DNA of 64,000 nucleotides from DATHBR01 sp036389955 (GTDB taxonomy: Bacteria; Myxococcota; Myxococcia; Myxococcales; Myxococcaceae). Location: positions 1-64,000 of the forward strand of contig DASVVJ010000112.1 in NCBI GenBank assembly GCA_036389955.1. The letters are read 5' to 3'. This document shows, in pieces, positions 1-8,705 of this stretch. Within the stretch, counting starts at the first letter, position 1. Every line of letters starts with the position of its first letter. A program made the position numbers and the translations under genes. Under the pieces are notes generated by a model. It did no database searches, was not told where the DNA came from, and saw only the letters and a program-made list of their open reading frames with translations.

Positions 1-1
1 G

Positions 2-541
2 CTCGTGGAGTGCGCCAGGCAGGCCGAGAAGCAGGTCAACACCGAGCACTTCGGCGATCGCTCTCCGACACGCCAGGAGTGCGGCGAGGAGGTAGTGGTA
101 GATGGTTGTGCCGAGCCCATCACCCGCGCCATGCTTCTGGGCCAGCAGAAGCATGCCCTGGCCCTTCAGTGCGCTCGCGATGTGCTCAAGGAACTCTGGC
201 CGGCGTCGTTCAGCCTCGAGCAGCGCTACCGCTTCTATCCCAGTAGCCGGTTCCTCGAAGTGGTCAGCAAGCGGGAGGAAGAGCTCCTACTGGCCCAAGG
301 GTGTGCTCAGAAGCTCTGGCGCACCATCAAGCCGGACATCGCTCTTCATCCCGGACACGACGTGCGGCAATCCCTGCTCACTCTGGAGTTCAAGTTCCCC
401 TGTCCCGACACCAACGAGCCCAGGTGGGCGCGTTACGGAGAGTCCAGCGCCTACGCGGGCTCGTCCCAGAAAAAAGTCTATGAAGCTGCATTGGGGGGTG
501 AAGCCCTGATCATCTCGCCACACAAGGTGGTGACAGAATGA
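2..541 (+). CDS. PD-(D/E)XK nuclease-like toxin domain protein, 5' truncated
   Basis: The frame is open at the left edge, so only the C-terminal 180 or so residues are seen. Counting from the first GTG at position 5, a short KPD motif (Asp111) is followed 17 residues later by LEFK (Glu128, Lys130). This is the spacing and shape of a PD-(D/E)XK nuclease core. A conserved-looking SSQKKVY stretch near residue 155 would supply the later Gln/Lys. Cysteines at 26, 35, 56, 100 and 133 are notable. The stop overlaps the next start by ATGA, and that next gene is a DUF3396 immunity protein. I infer an effector C-terminus, perhaps of the T6SS TseT class, whose N-terminal part lies outside the window. 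Nuclease activity is inference. Confidence 0.6.
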   Translation, partial: LVECARQAEKQVNTEHFGDRSPTRQECGEEVVVDGCAEPITRAMLLGQQKHALALQCARDVLKELWPASFSLEQRYRFYPSSRFLEVVSKREEELLLAQGCAQKLWRTIKPDIALHPGHDVRQSLLTLEFKFPCPDTNEPRWARYGESSAYAGSSQKKVYEAALGGEALIISPHKVVTE

Positions 542-1506
542 GGGAGCAATTTCCTGTCTTCCGCTTGCGCAACCAGAGCGGAGAGGTGGAGGCGCGCGAC
601 GGTGTCATTCTCTGCTTCTTCATGCGGCGCTCGCATGAGGAAATCGCCTCCGCGGTGTGGCGGGCCCTGCAACTCTACCTGCGCGCCATCCCACCCGGCT
701 CGCTCAACTGGTATGGCAGTGATGACGGAGACACCCTCCCGCTCGATGAGAAAGGTTGGGAGGTTATCCGCAAGACCCTTCTGACGCGTCGCTGGGGAAG
801 TGCCTGGATCGTCGAGTTGGAAGAACTCTGCGGCGAAGTGGGCAGCTACCACTTCGAGTACCACGGCAAGCGGCTCGACGACCCGCTCTACTCTCATGAG
901 GGCGAAGCCACTGCCCTGTCCTTCTCGTTTCCCACCGAGTACTTGCTGGAGCATGGCCCCGCTCACCTGCGTGCGCTGGCCCTCGACCTGGCACGCGAGC
1001 TGCCCCTCAGCTTCGGCTATGCCAGCTTGGCAGCAATCTCACCGCGCGGTGGCTGGTACCCGGTACGCAAGGAACTGCTCGGGCTGCTCTGCCACTACTA
1101 CGGCCTGGACTTCTATCATCTCAGCAAAACCAGCGGCCTCATCGGCACCGGAGCCCGGGGCGCCTACTGGCTTACCTTCCTCGGCCAGCCCCTGCTGGGC
1201 CAACTCGGCGGCACCGAGCGGCTGCGCCAACACCTCTCCTTCCCGGAAGTCTCTTTTCACCCGCTAGAGGGCGACAGGTTGCTCACCTCTCTCGGCGAAT
1301 GGCCCGAGGCGCTCGACACGACTCAAGGGCAATATGTGCCGCAGTACCATGAGCTGGCGAGCCTGCTGGAACCGTATTTCCCCGACGAGACCATGGGCTG
1401 GACCCCCACTGCCAAAAGCAACATGTACCACTGGCTGCGCCGCCTCTGCCGCTTGCCCTGGAGTTATGAGCTTCACGACGACGGAGACACGCCTACCGCG
1501 TCGTGA
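538..1506 (+). CDS. DUF3396 (type VI immunity family) protein
   Basis: A 322-residue protein with the features I recognise from DUF3396, the family that includes TsiT-like immunity proteins of type VI effectors and is expanded in myxobacteria. The recognisable part is the GARGAYWLTFLGQPLLGQLGG block near residues 204-224, followed by LEGDRLLTSLGEWPEALD. There is no signal peptide, so it should act in the cytosol by binding its partner. It starts within the last codons of the upstream nuclease-like gene (ATGA overlap), which argues for translational coupling as a toxin-immunity pair. Its 3' end overlaps the end of the convergent kinase gene by 14 bases. Confidence 0.75.
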   Translation: MREQFPVFRLRNQSGEVEARDGVILCFFMRRSHEEIASAVWRALQLYLRAIPPGSLNWYGSDDGDTLPLDEKGWEVIRKTLLTRRWGSAWIVELEELCGEVGSYHFEYHGKRLDDPLYSHEGEATALSFSFPTEYLLEHGPAHLRALALDLARELPLSFGYASLAAISPRGGWYPVRKELLGLLCHYYGLDFYHLSKTSGLIGTGARGAYWLTFLGQPLLGQLGGTERLRQHLSFPEVSFHPLEGDRLLTSLGEWPEALDTTQGQYVPQYHELASLLEPYFPDETMGWTPTAKSNMYHWLRRLCRLPWSYELHDDGDTPTAS

Positions 1507-4039
1507 GCTCAGCCGTAACCGCCGCGCTGCTCTCCCGGGTGCCAGCCACGGGAAGCTCGACGATGAAGGTAGCTCCCTGTCCGGGAGCCCCCTGGGCCTT
1601 CACTGTGCCGCCCATGGCCTCGACGATCTTCCGGGTGATGTACAGGCCGAGCCCCAACCCGCCATAGTGGCGCTCCGACACCGCGCGCTCGAAGCGCCCG
1701 AAGATCCGCTCCAGGCTCTCGGGCGCAATGCCGATGCCCTGGTCCCGGACGGCAAGCTTCACGGCGTTGTCATCGGCCGCCAGTGCCACGTGGATCGGCT
1801 GGCCCGCGCCAAACTTGATGGCATTGGAGAGCAGGTTGGTGACGACCTGCCCCAGCCGCACGCGGTCGAACCGGCCCACGGCCCGTGACACAACCTCCAC
1901 CTGCAGCGGCGAGCCGACCCGCTCCGCCTGCGGTGCCATGCCCTGCGCCGTCTCGAGAACGACCTCCGCCACGTCCACCTCTTCCAGCACCAGCGAGAGC
2001 CGGTCCTCGCTGATACGCGTCACATCGAGCAGGCCATCCACGAGCCCCGCGAGCCTGCGCAGCTGGGCCTCGGCGAGCTCCAGGTTGCGCAGCTCCCGGG
2101 CCCGGGAGGGCTGGCCGGACGCGGCGCCCCGGGCCTCGCGCTGAACCTGCGCGAGCCGCAGCGCCAGAGACGTGAGCGGCGTCTTCAGCTCATGGCTCGC
2201 CACGGAGAGGAAAATGTCCCGGGCCTCGATGGCCTTCTTCAGCTCCGTGGCCTGCCGGCGCTGGTCCTCGACGTCCGTGTTGGTGCCAAACCACCGGACG
2301 ATGTGGCCCTCCGCGTTCCGCAGCGGCATGGCCCGGGTGAGATGCCAGCGGAACTCCCCGTCGTGGCGCCTGAGCGGGAAGGTGTCCTCCCATGGCTCGC
2401 CGGACGCAATGGCCGCTTGAAAGCCCTTCAGCACGCGCGGCAACTCGGCCGGATCGTGCACCTGCTTCCAGCCCCAGCCTCCCTCGGCCTCCATGTCCTC
2501 GGCGCTCGTGCCCGTGTACTCGTACCAGCGGCGATTGAACCAGTGGATGGCGCCATCCGCCTCGGCAATCCATGCCAGCTGCGGGATGGCATCGGCGAGC
2601 GTGCGGAACTGCGTCTCGCTGGCCCGCAGGCGCTCCTGGGCCTTCTTGCTCTCGGTAATGTCGCGGGTGATGGTGAGCGCCAGGATCTGCTTGCCCTGCT
2701 CGTCCCGCACCGGCGCGCCGCTGTGCGAGAAGAACCACTCCTGTCCCGTATCCGTGCGACGTCCGAGCAGTTCCCACTCCGCCACCGTCTCTCCGCGCAG
2801 CACTCGCGACACGGGCCACTCCTCGACCGGCAGCAGCCGTCCATCCGGGTGCGCGATCTCGAAGACCTGGGCGAAGTACGGCAGATCCCGCTTCATCGCC
2901 TCGGCGTTCGGGTAGCCGCAGATGCGTGCCTCCGATTCATTGACGAAGACGACGCGGCCCTCCATGTCGAACACGACGACCCCGTCACTCATCGACTGGA
3001 ACGTGGCCTCGAGCTGTGCCCGGTTGCGGACGGCGACGGCGGCGGCTCCCCGGGCACGCGCCTCGCTCTGCTTCAGCTCCGCCTCGCCCTTCTTGCGCTC
3101 GCTGATGTCCAGGACGAAGCCCACCCCTTCGCGCCGGTTGCCGGGGAAGAACGTGGAGGCGACGATGAGCGGCAGCCGGGAACCGTCCTTCCGGAAGTAC
3201 TCTTTCTCGGCGGGCGGGTGCTTGCCCGTCTCGAGCATCATCTTCACCAGCGCTTCGTCCTGCGCGTGCCATTCCGGGGGCGTGACCTGCCGCCAGTCGA
3301 TGCGGCCCGCTTTCAAATCCTCCCGCGTGTAGCCCAGGGCCTGGAGGAACGCATCGTTCGCGTCGATGACGCCACCCTCGACGTCCCAGAAGAGAACGCC
3401 GATGATGTTGGCCTCCACCAACGTCCGCAGGCGTGCTTCTCCGGTCCGAAGCTCCTCCGCGAGCGCCTCGATCTTGCGCCGCGCCAGGACCTGGGCCGTG
3501 ACGTCGAACGCGAACCCGGCGATGCCGTCGATGGTCCCCTGGGTATCCCTCGTGGGTTGATAGACGAAGTTGATGAAGAGCTCCCCCACCGTGCCGTCTG
3601 GCTGGGTGAGCCTGAGCGGCATCTCCGTCGCGGTAACGGGCTCACCTGTGCGGTACACCCGGTCGAGCAGGGCGAGGAAACCGTCGGCCTTCGCCTCGGG
3701 AAAGGCTTCCCGCACAGGCTTTCCCAGCACCTCCCGATGCCCGACCCAGGCGTTGTTGATCGGGTTCGAGAACACGTAGACGTGGTCGGGCCCCCGGGTC
3801 ATCGCGATGGAAGCCGGCGCGGCCACGAGCAGCGAGGAGAGCCGCGCGAGCTCCGTCTCCAGCACCTGGACACGCCGCTCGGCCTTCCACCGCGCCTTCG
3901 TCTGCACGAGCGCCAGGGCAAGGAACACCAGGCTGGTGACGATGGCGGCCCCGGTGAAGTTCCCCCCGTAGCAAGCAGTGGCCGGCAGAAGAAGAGCACC
4001 GAGGAGCATGGAACGAATCACCGGATGGCTGGGGGCCAT
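1493..4039 (-). CDS. Membrane-anchored multi-PAS hybrid-less sensor histidine kinase
   Basis: An 848-residue orphan sensor kinase. The N-terminus has two hydrophobic segments (about 8-26 and 30-46). Four PAS/PAC modules follow (about 60-190, 200-315, 340-465, 475-595). The HisKA box SHELKTPL carries the phospho-accepting His near residue 616. The ATPase domain has the N box LLSNAIKF (Asn about 739), DQGIGI and GLGLGL. No receiver domain is fused, so its partner regulator must be elsewhere. A TTG four codons upstream (4051) is an alternative start; I prefer the ATG. Multiple PAS domains suggest redox, light or small-ligand sensing, but no heme or flavin signature can be asserted from sequence. 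Confidence 0.9.
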   Translation of the reverse strand: MAPSHPVIRSMLLGALLLPATACYGGNFTGAAIVTSLVFLALALVQTKARWKAERRVQVLETELARLSSLLVAAPASIAMTRGPDHVYVFSNPINNAWVGHREVLGKPVREAFPEAKADGFLALLDRVYRTGEPVTATEMPLRLTQPDGTVGELFINFVYQPTRDTQGTIDGIAGFAFDVTAQVLARRKIEALAEELRTGEARLRTLVEANIIGVLFWDVEGGVIDANDAFLQALGYTREDLKAGRIDWRQVTPPEWHAQDEALVKMMLETGKHPPAEKEYFRKDGSRLPLIVASTFFPGNRREGVGFVLDISERKKGEAELKQSEARARGAAAVAVRNRAQLEATFQSMSDGVVVFDMEGRVVFVNESEARICGYPNAEAMKRDLPYFAQVFEIAHPDGRLLPVEEWPVSRVLRGETVAEWELLGRRTDTGQEWFFSHSGAPVRDEQGKQILALTITRDITESKKAQERLRASETQFRTLADAIPQLAWIAEADGAIHWFNRRWYEYTGTSAEDMEAEGGWGWKQVHDPAELPRVLKGFQAAIASGEPWEDTFPLRRHDGEFRWHLTRAMPLRNAEGHIVRWFGTNTDVEDQRRQATELKKAIEARDIFLSVASHELKTPLTSLALRLAQVQREARGAASGQPSRARELRNLELAEAQLRRLAGLVDGLLDVTRISEDRLSLVLEEVDVAEVVLETAQGMAPQAERVGSPLQVEVVSRAVGRFDRVRLGQVVTNLLSNAIKFGAGQPIHVALAADDNAVKLAVRDQGIGIAPESLERIFGRFERAVSERHYGGLGLGLYITRKIVEAMGGTVKAQGAPGQGATFIVELPVAGTRESSAAVTAELTTR

Positions 4040-4274
4040 TGTTTCAGGCAAGAAAGCCTCTGCTCAGGAGCCTCATCAGCAACAACCAGGGGGCTCGGCT
4101 TGTGGGAGGACGTGTCCTATGGCGACGGCGCTTGAAAGCCTAAGTTGCCCTACGGCCTGCCATCCCCTGCTTCGCCTCTCTAGCAGCGGCGGGTGTTCAC
4201 TGCTGAAGGCGGCAGCCGGCCGCCGGGCGACGGGGCGGCTGCCTGCACACCACCGTGCTGGGAGTCCGACCAAC

Positions 4275-5075
4275 TCAGGCCAGCACCTGCACCTCGTCAC
4301 CCACCTGCAGTGTCCCCGGGCGGCGAACCAGCACGTTCTGACCGAACATCGCCTTACCGTTGATGCGGCGAACCCTGGCGAGCGTGCGCAGCGGCTCACC
4401 GTCCGAGGCCTTCTGCCCCGTCACCGGATCCACCGTGGTGAAAACGCACCGCGCGCAGGGCTTGACCACCTCCAGCTCCACCTCGCCCACGCGCAGCCGC
4501 TTCCACCGGTCCTCCGCGAAGGGCTCGCAGCCTTCCACCACCAGGTTGGGACGGAAGTTCTCCATCGCCACGGCACGAGGCAGCTGCCGGTTGAGCTCCT
4601 CCAACGAGGCCCGCGACAGCAACAACAGGGGAAAGCCATCCGCGAAGCCCACGCGATCCTCGGGAGCCGCGTAGGTGGGATCCACCGGCCGTTCCATCCG
4701 GGCATCCACGTACGCCAGGGAGACAGGCTCCCCGAGGAACCGTGAGAACCAACCGGCCGCCTCTTCGCCCGCCATGGCCGCTGAACACGTGTCGTTCCAG
4801 ATGGTCACGTCCTGGCGCGGAGCCCCCACGGGCGGCGCAGGCACTTCCAGCTCGGGCATCCCCGGCGTGGACAGCCGCAGCCCGCCCCCCGTGGGCACGG
4901 CGCTCACGAGCACCAGCGAAGGACACTCGCGCCCCGTGATGAAGGAGCCATCCGGACGCACCAACATCCACCGGCGATCATGCTCCAGCCCCAGGGGCTC
5001 CACCTTCGCCCGCGACAGCGCCAGGCCTTTCGTGGACTTCAGGGGATAAATGAAGAGTTGGCTCAGAACAGACAT
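4275..5075 (-). CDS. MOSC domain-containing protein (YcbX-like)
   Basis: A 266-residue protein with an N-terminal MOSC beta-barrel domain (about 1-118, starting SQLFIYPLKS) and a C-terminal MOSC domain (about 130-266). The motif KPCARCVFTTVDPVTG holds Cys207 and Cys210. In this family a conserved cysteine of this region is thought to handle the molybdenum cofactor or its sulfur, as in the mARC/YcbX proteins that reduce N-hydroxylated compounds. Unlike YcbX there is no fused 2Fe-2S ferredoxin domain. The start at MSVLSQ is chosen over an upstream in-frame ATG because the family domain begins there. It is divergent from the SRPBCC gene with 55 bases between starts. Confidence 0.8.
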   Translation of the reverse strand: MSVLSQLFIYPLKSTKGLALSRAKVEPLGLEHDRRWMLVRPDGSFITGRECPSLVLVSAVPTGGGLRLSTPGMPELEVPAPPVGAPRQDVTIWNDTCSAAMAGEEAAGWFSRFLGEPVSLAYVDARMERPVDPTYAAPEDRVGFADGFPLLLLSRASLEELNRQLPRAVAMENFRPNLVVEGCEPFAEDRWKRLRVGEVELEVVKPCARCVFTTVDPVTGQKASDGEPLRTLARVRRINGKAMFGQNVLVRRPGTLQVGDEVQVLA

Positions 5076-5130
5076 GGATTTCCGGGTGAAGTCCGTTTCG
5101 GTTGGGACCTGTCTCATACAAGGAAGTCTC

Positions 5131-5795
5131 ATGCTCAAGAAGCTTCTCCTCGGCCTGGCCGCCGTCCTCGTGGCCCTGTCCGGCTACATCGCCACCCGCC
5201 CGGCCGAATTCTCCGTGCAGCGCACCGCCACCTGAAGGCGTCGCCGGACATCGCCTTCGCGCTGGTGAATGACTTCCGCCAGTGGGGCGAGTGGTCTCCG
5301 TGGGAGAAGATGGACCCGGCGATGAAGAAGACCTTCGAGGGCGCCGAGTCGGGCGTGGGCGCGAAGTACTCCTGGTCCGGCAATGGTAACGTGGGCGAGG
5401 GCCGGATGACCATCGAGGAGAGCAAGCCGTACGAACTCGTCCGCACGAAGCTGGAGTTCATCAAGCCCTTCGAGATCACCAACACCACCACCTTCACCTT
5501 CAAGTCCGAGGGCGAGAACGTCTCGGTGACGTGGAAGATGCAGGGCACCAACGGCTCCCTGGGCAAGGCCTTCTCGGTGTTCATGGACATGGACGGGATG
5601 GTTGGCACGGACTTCGAGAAGGGCCTGGCCGCCATGAAGACGCTGGCCGAGGCCGAGGCCACCAGGCGCGCCGAGGAAGCCCGGAAGGCCGCCGAGGCCA
5701 GGGCGGCGGCCGAGAAGGCGGCGGCCGAGGCTGCTGCTGCTGCTGCGGCGGCGGCTCCCGCCGAGGGCTCCACGGCGGCGGCTCCCACGCCGTAA
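5131..5795 (+). pseudogene. SRPBCC family protein, frameshifted after residue 34
   Basis: The first frame encodes a signal/membrane segment (starting MLKKLLLGLAAVLVALSG) and then ATRPAEFSVQRTAT before TGA at 5233-5235. The homologous continuation, beginning LKASPDIAFALVNDF and covering the SRPBCC (polyketide cyclase/START-like) fold, runs in another frame to 5795. One extra C at about 5232 (CC to CCC) would join them into one 221-residue protein. The tail from about residue 170 is an Ala/Glu/Arg-rich helix ending in an alanine run. A ribosome site AGGAAG lies just upstream of the ATG. This is either a real single-base deletion or a sequencing error in a C run; both halves look intact otherwise. 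Confidence 0.8.
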
Positions 5796-5947
5796 CACGC
5801 TGTACCGCATACTGGCGGAGACGCCTCTCCCCCACTGTCAAGGGCCGCCCTCCACTCCCCGGGAGGTAGTGACCCCGGGTGGTGGGGGCCCCCCCTTTCA
5901 CGTTCGAGCCCGCCCCCGCGTAGACTTCACCGTGCGAGGTCCACGCG

Positions 5948-7231
5948 ATGACGAGCGGGCTGAAAACGGGACTGGTACTCGGCGGCGGCGCCGCACGAGG
6001 CGCCTACGAAGCGGGAGTCCTCTCCTACCTGCGGGAGGAGTTCGAGCCCGAGTCTGGCCGCGAGCTGAAGCTGGACATCCTCGCCGGCACCTCGGTGGGC
6101 GCCATGCACGCCTGCTACATCGCGGCCACGTGTGACCGGCCGCGGGAGCAGGCCCGGGGGCTCATCGCGCGCTGGCACGCGATGAAGGTGGAGGAGGTGC
6201 TCCGGTGCAGCTACGGAGACGTCTTCCGCCTCATCCGCGAGGCGATGAGCAAGCCCGCGCCCCACGAGCAGGACATCAACTACGGCGGGCTGGTGGATCC
6301 GCGCGGGCTGCGCGCCCTGGTGGGCGGAGGCATTCCGTGGCTGGGCATCGGCCGCAACCTGCGCAAGGGCCACCTGGAGGCGCTGGCCGTCAGCGCCACG
6401 CACGTGGGCACCGGCAGCGCCACCGTCTTCATCCAGCAGCGGGGCGGAGGCATGCCCCGCTGGAGTGATGATCCCGCCTACCGCGCGGTGGCCACGCGCA
6501 TCGGGCCCCACCACGCCCTGGCCTCGGCGGCCATTCCGGTCATCTTCCCCGCGGTGCGCATCCGGGGAGAGCTGCACATCGACGGGTTTCTGCGGCTCAA
6601 CGTGCCCATCAGCCCCGCGCTGCGGCTGGGGGCGCAGCGCGTCATCATCATCTCGCTGCGGCCGGAGGTGGGCGTGCAGAAGGCCCCGCCCAGCGTGCTC
6701 GAGGAGGATCGCGAGCACGCCGTGGCGAGCGCGCCCTTCCTGGTGGGCAAGATGCTCAACATGATGATGACGGACCGCACGGACCAGGACCTGGGGCGGC
6801 TGCGGCGGCTCAACGCCATTCTCGAGGCGGGGACAACGGCCTACGGGCCCGGCTTCGCGGAGACGATGAGCGCGGCGCTCTACCCTCACCGCAGCCAGCC
6901 GGTGCGCTACGTGCGCGAACTGCTGGTGCGGCCCTCGAGGGACCTGGGCGAGCTGGCGGCCGAGTACGTGCGGACGACGGAGTTCCGCCGGAGCAGCAAC
7001 GGGCTGGCCCACAAGACCATTCTGAAGCTGGTGGAGCGAGGAGCCCCGCGTGAGGCGGACCTGGCCTCCTACCTGATGTTCGACGGGGGCTTCGCGGACA
7101 TCCTCATCGACCTGGGGCGGAGGGACGCACGGGCGAGGCGCGCGCAGTGGCAGCGCTTCTGGTCCGAGGAGCCGCAGTGCATCTCGGAGGCGGCGTACAT
7201 GAACAAGCCCGCCCCGGCCACCGCCGCGTAA
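5948..7231 (+). CDS. Patatin-like phospholipase
   Basis: A 427-residue serine hydrolase of the patatin/RssA family. The oxyanion-hole loop GGGAARG is at 12-18, the nucleophile elbow GTSVG at 47-51 (Ser49), and the second catalytic residue Asp212 sits in IDGFLR. The Ser-Asp dyad is therefore complete. There is no signal peptide, so it is probably cytosolic or secreted by another route. The extra 150 C-terminal residues beyond the lipase fold are long for a bacterial RssA-like protein. The likely reaction is hydrolysis of acyl esters from phospholipids. It stands alone, convergent with the DUF2914 gene across a REP-like palindrome. Confidence 0.88.
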   Translation: MTSGLKTGLVLGGGAARGAYEAGVLSYLREEFEPESGRELKLDILAGTSVGAMHACYIAATCDRPREQARGLIARWHAMKVEEVLRCSYGDVFRLIREAMSKPAPHEQDINYGGLVDPRGLRALVGGGIPWLGIGRNLRKGHLEALAVSATHVGTGSATVFIQQRGGGMPRWSDDPAYRAVATRIGPHHALASAAIPVIFPAVRIRGELHIDGFLRLNVPISPALRLGAQRVIIISLRPEVGVQKAPPSVLEEDREHAVASAPFLVGKMLNMMMTDRTDQDLGRLRRLNAILEAGTTAYGPGFAETMSAALYPHRSQPVRYVRELLVRPSRDLGELAAEYVRTTEFRRSSNGLAHKTILKLVERGAPREADLASYLMFDGGFADILIDLGRRDARARRAQWQRFWSEEPQCISEAAYMNKPAPATAA

Positions 7232-7272
7232 CCCACCCCTCTCCCTTCGGGAGAGGGACGGGGTGAGGGTTC
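7232..7272. repeat. REP-like palindrome, copy 1
   Basis: An inverted repeat with arms CCCTCTCCC (7237-7245) and GGGAGAGGG (7249-7257) around a 3-base loop, flanked by CCCACCC and GGGGTGAGGG. The same unit recurs, inverted, at 35091-35130 and 50782-50820. Here it lies between convergent genes and could act as a two-way terminator or mRNA stabiliser. Confidence 0.7.
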
Positions 7273-7274
7273 CG

Positions 7275-8705
7275 TCAGGGCTTGGCCGGCTCCGCGATCT
7301 TCTGCTGGGAAGCCTCGGCGGCCTTCTTCGCGGCCTCGGCGATCTTCTTCTCCGCGCCCGCGTGCCGGTGGATGAACACCTCGAACTTGCGCTCCTCGGT
7401 GCGCTCGTCCTTCTCCACGCTGAAGGCCAGGCGGTTGATCTCGTGCCCGTCCTCCGTCTCCAGCACGGCGATCCAGTCGCCCTCGGGAGGATTGGTGAGG
7501 TTGGCGAAGGTGCGGTAGCCGACCTCGGCTCCCGAGGACCGGGCGGGCAGTGACATCCGGTAGAACTGGCGCCAGCCCTTCTTCGGATCGTCGTAGAGCC
7601 AGGTGACGTAGACCTTGTACTGATTGAAGCCCTTCGGAGCGAAGACGCTGACGAAGTAGTTCACCTTGTCGCCCGGGCGCACGAGGAAGTCCTGATCTCC
7701 CTTGTGCCAGAACTTCCACCACGAGCGCTCGTGGTACAGGTGGTACTCGGTGCCGCCGGGCACGCCGTTCACGCGCTTCACATCGTGGTAGATGCCGCTG
7801 AACGTCACCGCCAGGGGCACCGGCGGAATCACCCGCACCAGGTAGAGCAGCAGCAGCGCCGCCAGCACGCCAAACCCGGGGATGGCGATCTGCCGGATGG
7901 CCGCCTTCGCATCCAGCAGGTTCCACCGGCGCAACAGCCACATCATCCCGTAGATGCCGCCACCGGCGAGCACCTGCGCGAACAGGAAGATCCAGAAGTT
8001 CAGCCGGCCAATGGCCACCGGCAGCACGTAGGACAGGTACATGCTGAGGCACATGGCGAACAGGCCCACGCGGATGATGGGCCCCTTCTGCCGGAACTGC
8101 GGCAGCTCATTGGCCACCAGCAGCGCGAACATGGACACGATGAACAGCACCGCCACCAGGCCCGACGCGCTCTTGAAGAAGAAGAGCATGAAGGTGCTCA
8201 GCAGGCTGCCGTAGAAGAAGTGGATGGCGTCCTCGCGCCACTTCCACACCTTGGCCAGTGCCTTCGGCGGTTCGACGCCCACGGGGTAGCGCTGCTCGAG
8301 CAAGAGCAGCGAGGCCAGCACCACCAGGTACACGAACTGCTGCACCATGGTGAGCGTATCGTCCACCCGGCTCAGCGTGAGCACGTCGTAGAGGAAGCCC
8401 ACGAAGAAGAACGCGGCGATCTCCCACTTCTCGTGGCGCGCGCGGAACTCCTGCACGCGGTCCATCAGCGTCTGGGCTTTCGCGGTGGGGATCGCGTCCT
8501 GGGGATCCGCGGGCTTCGCCACGGGCGTGAGCGGGGGCTCGAGCGCGGCGGCCGGTGCGGGCGCCGTCAGCGCGGGCGCCTCGGAGGCCAGGGCATTCGA
8601 GGCTCCGGCGGGGGCTCCAGTGGCGGAACCAGTGGAGACGTCAGCGGGCGAGGACTCAGGAGTAGCGGTCGTCTCGCCAGGGGTGGGCGGTGTTGCTGTA
8701 GCCAC
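7275..8705 (-). CDS. DUF2914 family multi-pass membrane protein
   Basis: A 476-residue protein. Residues 1-75 are Ala/Pro/Thr-rich and disordered. About seven hydrophobic segments follow between 93 and 298. The C-terminal soluble region (about 385-450) has the DUF2914 look (VYVTWLYDDPKKGWRQFYR, then GDWIAVLETEDG). A short Ala/Lys-rich tail ends the protein. The function is unknown; DUF2914 proteins are probable envelope sensors or assembly factors. The GTG start lies 50 bases inside the end of the upstream sulfite-oxidase-like gene, so translation is probably coupled and this is the last gene of the yqgE-bolA-Grx operon. A later start is possible because the N-terminal region is low complexity. 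Confidence 0.75.
   Translation of the reverse strand: MATATPPTPGETTATPESSPADVSTGSATGAPAGASNALASEAPALTAPAPAAALEPPLTPVAKPADPQDAIPTAKAQTLMDRVQEFRARHEKWEIAAFFFVGFLYDVLTLSRVDDTLTMVQQFVYLVVLASLLLLEQRYPVGVEPPKALAKVWKWREDAIHFFYGSLLSTFMLFFFKSASGLVAVLFIVSMFALLVANELPQFRQKGPIIRVGLFAMCLSMYLSYVLPVAIGRLNFWIFLFAQVLAGGGIYGMMWLLRRWNLLDAKAAIRQIAIPGFGVLAALLLLYLVRVIPPVPLAVTFSGIYHDVKRVNGVPGGTEYHLYHERSWWKFWHKGDQDFLVRPGDKVNYFVSVFAPKGFNQYKVYVTWLYDDPKKGWRQFYRMSLPARSSGAEVGYRTFANLTNPPEGDWIAVLETEDGHEINRLAFSVEKDERTEERKFEVFIHRHAGAEKKIAEAAKKAAEASQQKIAEPAKP

Noticed and set aside
2192..4135. A very long open frame on the plus strand opposite the PAS kinase
   Set aside because: It is the mirror of the kinase gene. High GC at the third position of the real gene removes stop codons from the opposite strand. 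The peptide is Arg/Leu/His-rich with no domain.
4040..4274. The gap between the PAS kinase and the MOSC gene
   Set aside because: It has an imperfect GGCAGCC/GGCTGCC hairpin but no U tract and no coding signal; no feature called.
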